Below are positions 46,249-53,774 of a stretch of 64,000 nucleotides of DNA, one piece after another. This DNA is from CAVPMW01 sp963706515 (GTDB lineage Bacteria; Chloroflexota; Anaerolineae; Anaerolineales; UBA4823). The notes under the pieces are model-generated. The model saw nothing but the letters and a program-made list of their open reading frames with translations, made no database searches and was not told where the DNA came from. The DNA lies in the NCBI GenBank assembly GCA_963706515.1, contig CAVPMW010000030.1, forward strand, positions 1 to 64,000. The letters are read 5' to 3'. Numbering within the stretch: the first letter of the stretch is position 1; the number at the start of each line of letters is the position of its first letter. The translations under genes and the position numbers were made by a program.

Positions 46249-47604
46249 TCACCAGCCTGCCAGGGCTGTCTGCAGCCCATCCAGCAAGCTATCCTCTTCC
46301 TCGGGCAGCACCGTCCGGGGATCCAGCACCACCCGGTCAGCTTCCAGGCGGGCAATGATTGGCGGCTGGAGCTCCCGCAGGCGCTTCTGGAATCGGTTCG
46401 GGCTGCGCACCGGCAGCGCCAATAAAGTGGTGGGCAAGGTCTCACCCGGCAGGCTGCCCCCGCCCACGGTAGACTGTCCCGCGACCAGCTCGCCGCAGCC
46501 CAGGCGTTCCTGCCAGACCTGAGCCCTCGCTCGAATTTGTTCGCCTGGTGCAGCGATCATCCGCCAGACAGGGATTTCGTCCTCCGCTTCGTCCTTCAAG
46601 TAGTGCAGCAGCGTCGCCGTCAGCGCCGCCAGGCACAGCTTATCTGCCCGCATGGCGCGCGCCAGCGGGTGCTTCTTCAGCTTCGCCACCAGCTCCGCTC
46701 GCCCTACGATGATCCCGGCTTGAGGTCCTCCCAGCAGCTTATCTCCGGAAAAGCAGACCAGGTCTGCGCCAGCTTGAAGGGATTCCTGCACCATCGGTTC
46801 GTGACCCAGCCCATAACGCTCCGTATCCAGCAAAGAGCCGGAGCCCAGGTCGTCCACCAGCGAGATCCCAGCCTCGTGCGCCAGCCCAGCCAGCTCGCTC
46901 AGCGTGGGCTCTTCGGTAAAGCCCAGGATGACGAAGTTCGAGCGGTGCGCCCGCAGCAGCAGGGCGGGTTTTCCCTCGAGCGCCGCCTGGTAGTCGCTTA
47001 AATTCACCCGGTTTGTCGTTCCTACTTCCAGGAGGCGCGCCCCCGATTGCTTCATCACCTCGGGCACGCGAAAACCTCCCCCGATCTCGACCAGCTGCGA
47101 GCGGGCGATCACAACCGCCCGGCGATGCGCCAGCCCTGTTAAGACCAGCAGCACTGCAGCCGCGTTATTGTTCACCACCAGGGCGGCTTCCGCCCCGCTG
47201 AGCTGCTGCAGCAGCCCTTCGGCATGCACCAGCCGCGAGCCGCGCTGGCCCGTCTCGAGGTCGTACTCCAGCGTTGAGTAGCCCGCCGCCACACCCTCCA
47301 TCGCCTGGACCGCCGCCCGGCTGAGCGGGGCTCTGCCCAGGTTGGTGTGCAGGATCACCCCCGTAGCATTGATCACTGCCTGTAAAGTCGGTGATGTCCA
47401 CTTCACCAGGAGCTGCTCAATCCCTGTGAACAGCTCATCGCCCCCCTGTATGGTCCTTCCCGGCTGGTAGTCCTCTCGGATTTCTTTCAGTGTAGTTCGG
47501 ACGGCATCCACGACCAGCGGTCGCCCGTAGTGGGTGATCCAGCGCCCAGCGGCTTCACTCTGCAAGATCTGTTCTACCGACGGCAGGGCGCGCAGGTCGC
47601 TCAT
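46249..47604 (-). CDS. selA: L-seryl-tRNA(Sec) selenium transferase
   Basis: 451 residues, intact, ATG at 47602-47604 after TAGAGGCA. The SelA signatures are clear: LRALPSVEQILQSEAAGRWI, VINATGVILHTNLGRAPLSR, AALVVNNNAAAVLLVLTGLA, IARSQLVEIGGGFRVPEVMK, LEVGTTNRVNLSDYQAAL, VDDLGSGSLLDTERYGLGHE and the PLP lysine in CFSGDKLLGGPQAGIIVG. SelA converts seryl-tRNA(Sec) to selenocysteyl-tRNA(Sec) with selenophosphate. Its presence shows that the organism makes selenocysteine, supporting the UGA redoxin at 33463. selB, selC and selD are not in the window. Five bases after the upstream membrane-protein gene. Confidence 0.95.
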   Translation of the reverse strand: MSDLRALPSVEQILQSEAAGRWITHYGRPLVVDAVRTTLKEIREDYQPGRTIQGGDELFTGIEQLLVKWTSPTLQAVINATGVILHTNLGRAPLSRAAVQAMEGVAAGYSTLEYDLETGQRGSRLVHAEGLLQQLSGAEAALVVNNNAAAVLLVLTGLAHRRAVVIARSQLVEIGGGFRVPEVMKQSGARLLEVGTTNRVNLSDYQAALEGKPALLLRAHRSNFVILGFTEEPTLSELAGLAHEAGISLVDDLGSGSLLDTERYGLGHEPMVQESLQAGADLVCFSGDKLLGGPQAGIIVGRAELVAKLKKHPLARAMRADKLCLAALTATLLHYLKDEAEDEIPVWRMIAAPGEQIRARAQVWQERLGCGELVAGQSTVGGGSLPGETLPTTLLALPVRSPNRFQKRLRELQPPIIARLEADRVVLDPRTVLPEEEDSLLDGLQTALAGW

Positions 47605-47609
47605 TGCCT

Positions 47610-48005
47610 CTACGGTTTCCACTGGCTGCGCTCGCGCAGTCGCAGCAGCCATTCGATCAATACCAGCCCCAGCCCCAGCATCACCGCAATCACCGGGTTC
47701 AGCACTCGCCCAATCTGCAGCCAGGCCAGGGTAGCCACGTAGATGCCTACCCACAACGACTGGCGTAAGACCACCAGCGGTGTGGGCGGCGGTAAGCTGG
47801 AGAAACGCCGGTTCAAGAAGGCTACCAGCGGCAGTACCGTCCCGGTCAACGCCAGCATGAGCGTAAAGAAAAACAACCAGCGCGCGCCCCCGCTGGGTGT
47901 GCTGAACCGGATCACAGCGATCAGGCCGCCCCACCCTGCCAGTATGAGGATGAGCGCCGCCGGAAGAAAATACCAGACCGAAGGGGAAGTGCGAGTATCT
48001 GTCAT
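47610..48005 (-). CDS. Membrane protein, 131 residues, upstream of selA
   Basis: Four hydrophobic segments: WYFLPAALILILAGWGGLIA, LFFFTLMLALTGTVLPLVAF, LVVLRQSLWVGIYVATLAWL and PVIAVMLGLGLVLIEWLLRL, with a basic end RERSQWKP. Of the helix-bundle type often found as an uncharacterised neighbour in Anaerolineae. It is the first gene of the run leading to selA, so it shares the promoter at 48044. No known function. Confidence 0.75.
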   Translation of the reverse strand: MTDTRTSPSVWYFLPAALILILAGWGGLIAVIRFSTPSGGARWLFFFTLMLALTGTVLPLVAFLNRRFSSLPPPTPLVVLRQSLWVGIYVATLAWLQIGRVLNPVIAVMLGLGLVLIEWLLRLRERSQWKP

Positions 48006-48043
48006 GAATGTTTTCCTGGTGCTGACTGGAGATTGTCACAAAC

Positions 48044-48049
48044 ATTATA
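48044..48049 (-). promoter_or_regulatory. -10 box TATAAT of the membrane protein-selA-M24-tsaD run
   Basis: TATAAT on the minus strand with TG directly in front, about 38 nt before the first ATG. No good -35. Lies just beyond the dnaK terminator. Confidence 0.45.
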
Positions 48050-48073
48050 CATTAACAGGAAGGGAAATATTCG

Positions 48074-48118
48074 AAAAAAAGAAGGATTGCGGGTGGATGC
48101 CCGCAATCCTTCTTTTTT
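48074..48118 (-). terminator. Strong, symmetric intrinsic terminator of dnaK
   Basis: GAAGGATTGCGGG and CCCGCAATCCTTC pair perfectly around a six-base loop, flanked by A7 and T6, so it could work in both directions. Sits 18 bp after the dnaK stop. Confidence 0.9.
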
Positions 48119-48135
48119 CGTAATAAAAATTCTCT

Positions 48136-50034
48136 TTACGCTTCGCTGAACTGGCCTTCGATCACTTCGCCTTCGTCGCCCGGTCCGTTGCGCTTGTATT
48201 CGCTGCCGCCGCGGCTCGCACCCGGCTGCTCAGGCTGAGCGTAAAGCTGCTGGCTCAGCGCGTGGAAGGCGATCTGCAGTTCCTCGCTCAACCGCTTGAT
48301 CCGCGCGGTATCTTCGCCTTTGGCTGCTTCGCGCAGCTCGTTAACCTTGCTCTGGATGTTCTCCCGCTCGCCCGCCGGCACTCGCTCGCTCAGCTCACCC
48401 AGGGTTCGCTCCGTCTGGTAAACCAGGCTGTCGGCATTGTTGCGCGCTTCCACCAGCTCCCGGCGCTTGCGGTCATCTGCCTCATGCTCGCGCGCTTGCT
48501 GCACCATGCGCTCGATGTCGCCCTTATTCAGGTTGGTCGAGGCAGTAATGGTCACACTCTGTTCCTTGCCCGTCGCCTTATCCTTCGCGGATACGTTCAA
48601 GATTCCGTTCGCATCGATGTCGAAGGTCACTTCGATCTGGGGCAGGCCTCGCGGCGCGCTGGGCATACCGTCCAGCCGGAAGTGTCCCAGGCTCATGTTG
48701 TCACCCGCCATCGGGCGCTCGCCTTGCAGTACGTGTACGTCTACTGCGGTCTGGTTGTCCTCTGCAGTAGAGAACACCTCAGTCTTGCGCACCGGAATGG
48801 TCGTGTTGCGCTCGATCAGCGCTGTCATTACGCCGCCCAGCGTCTCCAGGCCCAGTGAGAGTGGGGTTACGTCCAGCAGGAGCACGTCCTTGACGTCGCC
48901 TGCCAGCACGCCCGCCTGGATCGCAGCGCCGACCGCTACCACCTCGTCGGGGTTCACACCCTTGTGGGGCTCTTTACCGGTCAGCGAGCGCACCAGCTCC
49001 TGTACCATCGGCATGCGGGTTGCGCCGCCTACCAGCACCACCTGGTCCATCGCCGAGGTCGCCAGGTTTGCATCTCCTAGGGCTGCATTGAACGGGTTGC
49101 GCAGCCGCTCTACCAGGCTTTCGGTCAGCTGTTCGAACTTCGCCCGGCTCAGGCGCAGCTGCAGGTGCTTGGGACCCGCTGCATCCGCCGTGATGTAGGG
49201 CAGGTTGATCTCGGTCTCCATGACCGATGACAGCTCGATCTTGGCTTTCTCTGCCGCCTCGCGCAGCCGCTGCAGCGCCTGGCGGTCCTTGCGCAGGTCG
49301 ATGCCCTGCTCGCGCATGAACTCATCGGCCACCCAGTTGACGATTTCCTGGTCCCAGTCGTCGCCGCCCAGGTGGGTATCCCCGTTGGTGGCTTTGACTT
49401 CGATCACGCCTTCGCCCACTTCCAGGACGCTCACGTCAAAGGTGCCGCCGCCCAGGTCGAAGACCAGGATGGTCTCGTTTTCCTTCTTGTCCAGCCCGTA
49501 AGCCAGGGCAGCCGCCGTCGGCTCATTGATGATCCGCAGCACTTCCAGCCCGGCAATCCGCCCGGCGTCTTTCGTCGCCTGGCGCTGGCTGTCGTTGAAG
49601 TAAGCCGGCACGGTGATCACCGCTTTGCTGACCGGTTCGCCCAGGTAAGCTTCGGCATCCGCCTTGAGCTTGCCCAGGATCATGGCTGAAATCTCCTGCG
49701 GGCTGTATTCCTTCCCGGTAACCGGGACTTTCACCCGCGCATCGCCCGACGGTCCGCGCACCACCTGGAAAGGCACCATCTTCCGCTCGCCTTCCACCTC
49801 GTCGTAGCGGCGACCCATGAAGCGCTTGATCGAGTAAATCGTATTATCGGCGTTGATTACCGACTGGCGCTTGGCGGTTTGTCCCACCATGCGCTCACCA
49901 TTTTTATTAAAGGCAACCACCGAGGGCAGCAGCCGCGACCCTTCCGCCGTAGTGATCACAGTCGGGTCGCCCCCTTCCATCACCGCCACCACGCTGTTGG
50001 TAGTGCCCAGGTCAATTCCTATTATTTTAGACAT
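48136..50034 (-). CDS. dnaK: Chaperone DnaK (Hsp70)
   Basis: 632 residues, intact, GAGGAATATTAAA before the ATG. IGIDLGTTNSVVAVMEGGDP, TVPAYFNDSQRQATKDAGRI, RIINEPTAAALAYGLDKKEN, LVFDLGGGTFDVSVLEVGEG, VVLVGGATRMPMVQELVRSL, then the substrate domain LLLDVTPLSLGLETLGGVMT and a helical lid ending EVIEGQFSEA. ATP-driven protein folding chaperone. No grpE or dnaJ is adjacent, so this is a stand-alone locus. No CIRCE-type operator is visible; instead the 59-bp inverted repeat 50112-50170 lies 78 bp upstream. Confidence 0.97.
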   Translation of the reverse strand: MSKIIGIDLGTTNSVVAVMEGGDPTVITTAEGSRLLPSVVAFNKNGERMVGQTAKRQSVINADNTIYSIKRFMGRRYDEVEGERKMVPFQVVRGPSGDARVKVPVTGKEYSPQEISAMILGKLKADAEAYLGEPVSKAVITVPAYFNDSQRQATKDAGRIAGLEVLRIINEPTAAALAYGLDKKENETILVFDLGGGTFDVSVLEVGEGVIEVKATNGDTHLGGDDWDQEIVNWVADEFMREQGIDLRKDRQALQRLREAAEKAKIELSSVMETEINLPYITADAAGPKHLQLRLSRAKFEQLTESLVERLRNPFNAALGDANLATSAMDQVVLVGGATRMPMVQELVRSLTGKEPHKGVNPDEVVAVGAAIQAGVLAGDVKDVLLLDVTPLSLGLETLGGVMTALIERNTTIPVRKTEVFSTAEDNQTAVDVHVLQGERPMAGDNMSLGHFRLDGMPSAPRGLPQIEVTFDIDANGILNVSAKDKATGKEQSVTITASTNLNKGDIERMVQQAREHEADDRKRRELVEARNNADSLVYQTERTLGELSERVPAGERENIQSKVNELREAAKGEDTARIKRLSEELQIAFHALSQQLYAQPEQPGASRGGSEYKRNGPGDEGEVIEGQFSEA

Positions 50035-50111
50035 TTTAATATTCCTCGCTTTCTCGGCTCTATAGACATATTCTTTACGCAGCCCAACGGTAATTTCCGC
50101 TGAAATGGTTA

Positions 50112-50170
50112 TTAAGTAAACCCATTTCGAGTTGCCGGTTAATTTCAGAATCTTAGTTGGGTTTACTTAA
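50112..50170. repeat. 59-bp inverted repeat upstream of dnaK
   Basis: TTAAGTAAACCCA / TGGGTTTACTTAA, 13-base arms. Its inner 53 bp match 33302-33355 in inverted orientation with about three differences. CTTTACGCAG and CTGCGTAAG flank it as a second, outer pair. Confidence 0.7.
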
Positions 50171-50605
50171 GGACCTGCGTAAGTTCCATAGATATAAGCT
50201 AGAATACCTTTCGAATGCAAGAAATCCGTTAACGCTGTATAGGAGGAATATCAACATTTCGTGCAAAAATGCCCAAAATTGACCTTCCAGCTATTAATCT
50301 AAATCCGCGGAATGGCTCCAATTTCATTCAAATCTACAACAGAATCGTGAACCTCACAGCGCGCCTCTCCACGAACCTTAAAATATCAAATTTATTAAGA
50401 TTAAAGGGGGATTAAAATTCATAAGCGAGTAAACTTGAAAATCCCTCAACCATATCTGGCGGTTAACCAATGGGCTACCACCGTCTGTATGCATAGTACC
50501 GAAGTACTATTGACCAGCCCTTCCGCGCCCCTGGTTCAAAAGTTTCTTTAAGGTTCACGAATCTTAAAGTATTTGGTTTTTTTAGACTAGCGTAGGGCAT
50601 TAGTA
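50171..50605. other. 435-bp intergenic region between dnaK and dnaA
   Basis: AT-rich in its middle (50380-50420). Contains a 17-bp imperfect direct repeat (CACGAACCTTAAAATAT at 50370-50386; CACGAATCTTAAAGTAT at 50556-50572) and an AGGAGGAATATCAAC ribosome-like site at 50241. No TTATCCACA-type DnaA boxes were seen. Confidence 0.4.
50269..50415 (+). CDS. Possible small ORF, 48 residues, doubtful
   Basis: MPKIDLPAINLNPRNGSNFI and on to NLLRLKGD. The AGGAGG site is too far upstream (about 22 bases) for a normal start, and no family is recognised. Confidence 0.2.
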   Translation: MPKIDLPAINLNPRNGSNFIQIYNRIVNLTARLSTNLKISNLLRLKGD

Positions 50606-50635
50606 TTGTGCAACTGCCCCTCTTTCTGCTAGAAT
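50606..50635 (+). promoter_or_regulatory. Putative dnaA promoter
   Basis: TTGTGC, 18-bp spacer, TAGAAT. Predicted start about 50642, giving a leader of about 168 nt. Confidence 0.5.
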
Positions 50636-50656
50636 ACAAGAGCATCATCAAAGACA

Positions 50657-50785
50657 GGTTTTGTTAAGGGGGGCTGCTCCATCCAGGTGATGGGCCCGCT
50701 GTAGAGGCATCTTCATAGCTGCATTATTCATATCCCTGCCGTGAGGGACGGTAGGGTTTAGCCTCGCACTGCCTTTTACAAAACC
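50657..50785 (+). ncRNA. Structured dnaA leader: closed three-hairpin element
   Basis: A closing stem pairs GGTTTTGT and AAGG (50657-50669) with CCTT and ACAAAACC (50772-50785). Inside are three hairpins. First, GGGC-TGCT-CCATC, loop CAGGT, GATGG-GCCC (50671-50697). Second, GCTGT / ATAGC (50698-50719, one G-U). Third, CCCTGCCGT, loop GAGGG, ACGGTAGGG (50734-50756, one G-T). The element ends 24 bp before the dnaA ATG; the ribosome site GGGAGAGGAGAG follows it. It does not match a riboswitch consensus I know. Folding is by eye. Confidence 0.5.
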
Positions 50786-50809
50786 GAACTGGGAGAGGAG
50801 AGATTCGGC

Positions 50810-52159
50810 ATGAAAGCTGAACAGGCCTGGCAGGCTGCCTTGGGCCAGTTACAGATGGAAATGCCCAAAGCTGCCTTCGATACGTGGGTGCGTGGCGCCG
50901 AGCTGATCGCCTATGAAGATGGCAGTTTTCTAATCGGTGTGCAGAATGCGTATGCGCGCGACTGGCTGCAAAGCCGCCTGGCCAGCACGCTCACCCGCAT
51001 TCTCACCGGCATTATGAACCGCACGGTAGAAGTGCGCTTCTCCATCTGGCAAAAACCAAACGAATCCAGTCGAGCTAAAAACCGTCGCTGCCGCTATTAG
51101 CTGCACCCATTCTTGCGGTTGAAACCCAAACTCAAAACCCCACCCTGAACCCGCGCTATACCTTTGAAAACTTTGTGGTTGGCGCCAGCAACCGCCTGGC
51201 GCATGCCGCCTCCCAGGCGGTAGCCGAGAAACCGGCCCAGGCGTACAACCCACTCTTCTTGTACGGCGGCGTCGGGCTGGGCAAGACCCACCTGCTGCAT
51301 GCCATTGGTAACCAATGCTCGCAGAGCGGTCTGCAGGTGCTGTATGTCTCCTCCGAGGAGTTTACCAACGACCTGATCAACGCCATCCGCAGCCACACCA
51401 CGCAGGCCTTCCGCGACAAATATCGCAGCATCGACGTCCTGCTCATCGATGACATCCAGTTCATCGCCGGCAAAGAGTCCACCCAGGAAGAGTTCTTCCA
51501 CACCTTCAACACCCTGCACGGTCAAGACAAGCAGATCGTCATCTCCTCCGACCGGCCGCCCAAGGCGATGCTCACCCTGGAAGAGCGCTTGCGCTCGCGC
51601 TTCGAGTTGGGGCCTCATCGCCGACATTCAGCCGCCGGATATCGAGACCCGCCTCGCCATCCTGCACGCCAGGACCGAGCGCTCCGGCACCCACCTCCCC
51701 GCAGACATCATGGAGACCATCGCCCGCCGGGTGCAGTCGAACATTCGCGAGCTGGAAGGCGCTCTCACCCGCGTCATGGCCTTCGCCGACCTGAGCGGCC
51801 TGCCCTGCACGCCCCAATTGGTCGAATCCGCCCTGGGCGACCTGCTCCTCCGCCACGCCGATCTCAAGCCCGACGAAGTCCTGCGCCGTGTCGCCGAGGT
51901 TTACGGAGTCACTATCGAGCGCATCCTCGGTCGTGACCGCTCGCGCGAGGTCACCCAGCCGCGCCAGGTAGCCATGTACCTGCTGCGCGAAGAGGCCAAG
52001 CTCTCCCTGCCCGCGATCGGTGAGGCTCTGGGCGGGCGCGATCACACCACCGTCATGTACGGCTGCGAGAAGGTTGCCGATATGCTCGAAAGCGACGACC
52101 GCTTCCGCCGCCAGGTGGTCGCCATCAAGCAGCAGCTCTACGGTCAGCGCAGCTACTGA
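50810..52159 (+). CDS. dnaA: Chromosomal replication initiator DnaA, two frameshifts
   Basis: ATG at 50810. Domain I AWQAALGQLQMEMPKAAFDT and ELIAYEDGSFLIGVQNAYAR; the linker is broken near 51090 (LAAPILAVETQTQNPTLNPR in another frame). The AAA+ core follows: YTFENFVVGASNRLAHAASQ, Walker A LYGGVGLGKTHLLHAIG, LLIDDIQFIAGKESTQEEFF, ISSDRPPKAMLTLEERLRSR. A one-base insertion near 51610 (FEWGL expected) leads to IADIQPPDIETRLAIL and the DNA-binding domain LPAIGEALGGRDHTTVMYGC. About 450 residues. Essential, so the breaks must be sequence errors. No dnaN or recF follows. Confidence 0.96.
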
Positions 52160-52237
52160 TAATTACGAAATCCCGGAAAACATAACCCATCCCGGTTCTC
52201 ATATTCAGTCAAAGTCGTTATGAAATAACCCCCACCC

Positions 52238-52258
52238 GAAGTTGCCTGCGGCAACTTC
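52238..52258 (+). terminator. Hairpin after dnaA
   Basis: GAAGTTGCC / GGCAACTTC with a three-base loop, 79 bp beyond the stop; no T run. Confidence 0.35.
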
Positions 52259-52318
52259 ACCCTCGCCAAAATCGGGAGGGAAAATTTCCGAAAACGAGGT
52301 TCAGGTGGGAAAGGGCCG

Positions 52319-52358
52319 ATGGGGGATGGGGGATGGGGGATGGGGGATGGGGGATGGG
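52319..52358 (+). repeat. ATGGGGG tandem repeat, 5.7 units
   Basis: Five exact 7-bp units plus ATGGG. Six G runs in 40 bp could form a G-quadruplex on the plus strand. Confidence 0.85.
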
Positions 52359-52371
52359 AATGTTTATTACA

Positions 52372-52420
52372 GAAAACATGATCACACGAAAAGAGTAATT
52401 TCGGGGTGAATCATGTTTTC
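52372..52420. repeat. 49-bp inverted repeat between dnaA and the next convergent gene
   Basis: GAAAACATGAT / ATCATGTTTTC, 11-base arms extended by CAC/GTG with a bulged A. Same size class as the elements at 21435, 23154 and 33302. Confidence 0.6.
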
Positions 52421-52441
52421 AGCACTTTTTAATTTTAGGAC

Positions 52442-52696
52442 TCAGCGCAGGATCAGCGGCTGGAGGATCGCCAGCACTACCATGATCACAAAGAACGATC
52501 CCGCCAGGATGCCAATCCGCCGCAGGTCGTGCTTGATCGGGGTGTAGTCCGGGTTGAATTCAACCACCAGGGGGCGGCTGGTCTCCACCGTCGGCAGAAC
52601 CGGCTTGGCTGCCCCGCTGCTGCTCGTGCTTCGCTGGGGAGTTCCTCTTCTTTTTCGCCATTTTTCGTCTTCCTCTCTTACAAGCTCATCTCGCAC
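52442..52696 (-). CDS. Small single-helix membrane protein
   Basis: Up to 84 residues. The end is clear: VVEFNPDYTPIKHDLRRIGI, then helix LAGSFFVIMVVLAILQPLIL. The beginning is doubtful: one frame runs from GTG at 52696; another opens with ATG at 52659-52661 after GAGGAAGACGAAAA and reads MAKKKRNSPAKHEQ, which would need one frameshift to join. A cytoplasmic basic N terminus and one C-terminal helix are common in short Chloroflexota proteins of unknown role. Lies 48 bp downstream of the sortase gene on the same strand. Confidence 0.55.
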   Translation of the reverse strand: MRDELVREEDEKWRKRRGTPQRSTSSSGAAKPVLPTVETSRPLVVEFNPDYTPIKHDLRRIGILAGSFFVIMVVLAILQPLILR

Positions 52697-52744
52697 GCCG
52701 CGGGTGCAGCCGTGCGCGGAGCATCATTTTACCACCCAATGGCT

Positions 52745-53650
52745 TTACCCGCCACTTTTCAGCCTGGCTGAAACTACGATGCGCTGCTTATCCACCATGT
52801 AAGGGTAGCACGAGACCAGGGTCACCGATGGCTGGCTGGTCGCGGCCATCACGTCCACCATGGTCGGCTCGACGATCTGGCTGTCGGTCACCACGTAAGT
52901 GTAGGGCCGCTGGTTGGTGTACAGCACGATCTCATCGCCCGGCTGGAGCCGGTCGAGCTCGCGGAAGATCTCGCCGAAGATATCGTTGTGCGCCGAGAGC
53001 ACCACGTTGCCGTCCTCGCCCGGGTTCACCGAGCCGATGTGCTGCCCGACGCCCTTCTTGAGCTGTTCCCAGCCATCGCCCTGCACCACCGGCGCGTCCA
53101 CCTGGAGCGCCGGGATTTGCAGGCGCACTGCCTGCTCCGGTCCGGGGGTCGGCACCGGCACGTTGGCGATCGACTGCACCAGCGGGCGCAGGTGCTCGGG
53201 GATCTCGGCCTCGTTCGGCTGCGCCCCGCCCGGTGAGTTGGGCGGCGTGTGCCCCGAGGGCAGCACCAGCGCCACCACCAGCGGGGTGGGCGTCAACGTC
53301 GGCTGCACCATGGCCGCGGAGGCTTCCTTGTTCAGGTCGCGCAGCACGTTCATCCCGCTGTAGATCACGAAGATGAACCCGATCACCGCCGCCACTTCCA
53401 CTGCCAGCAGCAGGTAATCGACGATCCGCCGCGGGCGCGAGCTCCGGGTTTCTTCGCCTTCCCCGTACCCTTCCACCTGGGTTGGCCAGCTTGCCAGCGG
53501 CGCCGTGTCCTCGTCTGGCACCACCGAGACCACGCGCCCGGTCTTGCGGTAGCGCTCGATCCGCTTCTGCCGCGCCGAGCGGCGTTTCTCCATCAGCAGC
53601 CAGCGCAGCTCCTCGACCGTCAGGTCCTCGGGGGTCTTCTTCTTTGCCAT
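52745..53650 (-). CDS. Sortase (class D/E-like)
   Basis: 301 residues, intact. Basic N terminus (MAKKKTPEDLTVEELRWLLM), one membrane helix (IVDYLLLAVEVAAVIGFIFV), a Pro-rich linker, and the sortase barrel: LQIPALQVDAPVVQGDGWEQ, GNVVLSAHNDIFGEIFRELD with the catalytic histidine, SVTLVSCYPYMVDKQRIVVS with catalytic cysteine and arginine. It attaches proteins or links pilins at the cell surface through a C-terminal sorting signal. No LPxTG-type partner is evident nearby. ATG seven bases after TATAAT (leaderless). Confidence 0.92.
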   Translation of the reverse strand: MAKKKTPEDLTVEELRWLLMEKRRSARQKRIERYRKTGRVVSVVPDEDTAPLASWPTQVEGYGEGEETRSSRPRRIVDYLLLAVEVAAVIGFIFVIYSGMNVLRDLNKEASAAMVQPTLTPTPLVVALVLPSGHTPPNSPGGAQPNEAEIPEHLRPLVQSIANVPVPTPGPEQAVRLQIPALQVDAPVVQGDGWEQLKKGVGQHIGSVNPGEDGNVVLSAHNDIFGEIFRELDRLQPGDEIVLYTNQRPYTYVVTDSQIVEPTMVDVMAATSQPSVTLVSCYPYMVDKQRIVVSARLKSGG

Positions 53651-53657
53651 AACCGCG

Positions 53658-53663
53658 ATTATA
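53658..53663 (-). promoter_or_regulatory. TATAAT box giving a leaderless sortase transcript
   Basis: TATAAT, seven bases, ATG at 53648-53650 on the minus strand. Confidence 0.5.
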
Positions 53664-53702
53664 ACCTAAGAGGGATTAAGGAAAATTGCCATCGTATAAT
53701 GT

Positions 53703-53768
53703 AGGGGCGAAGTATCTGCCCTGGGTAGTCCTCTCTTAAGAGTCCCTTACGGCAGATGCTTCGCCCCT
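53703..53768 (+). repeat. REP-type hairpin before RAYT copy 1
   Basis: AGGGGCGAAGTATCTGCC and GGCAGATGCTTCGCCCCT as inverted arms over 66 bp, ending six bases before the RAYT ATG. TATAAT lies at 53695-53700. Confidence 0.75.
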
Positions 53769-53774
53769 GACAAG

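Noticed and set aside
48136..50034. Long antisense frame over dnaK (48437-49198)
   Set aside because: Ser/Arg-rich translation without motifs, typical of the complement of a GC-rich gene.
50100..50170. CIRCE (HrcA) operator before dnaK
   Set aside because: The palindrome arms are TTAAGTAAACCCA, not TTAGCACTC, and the spacing is far longer than nine bases.
50171..50605. Replication origin next to dnaA
   Set aside because: No cluster of TTATCCACA-like boxes was found on either strand; only an AT-rich patch and one 17-bp direct repeat. dnaN and recF are also absent.
52319..52358. CRISPR array
   Set aside because: Units are 7 bp with no spacers. No regularly spaced repeat with unique spacers exists in the window, and no cas genes.
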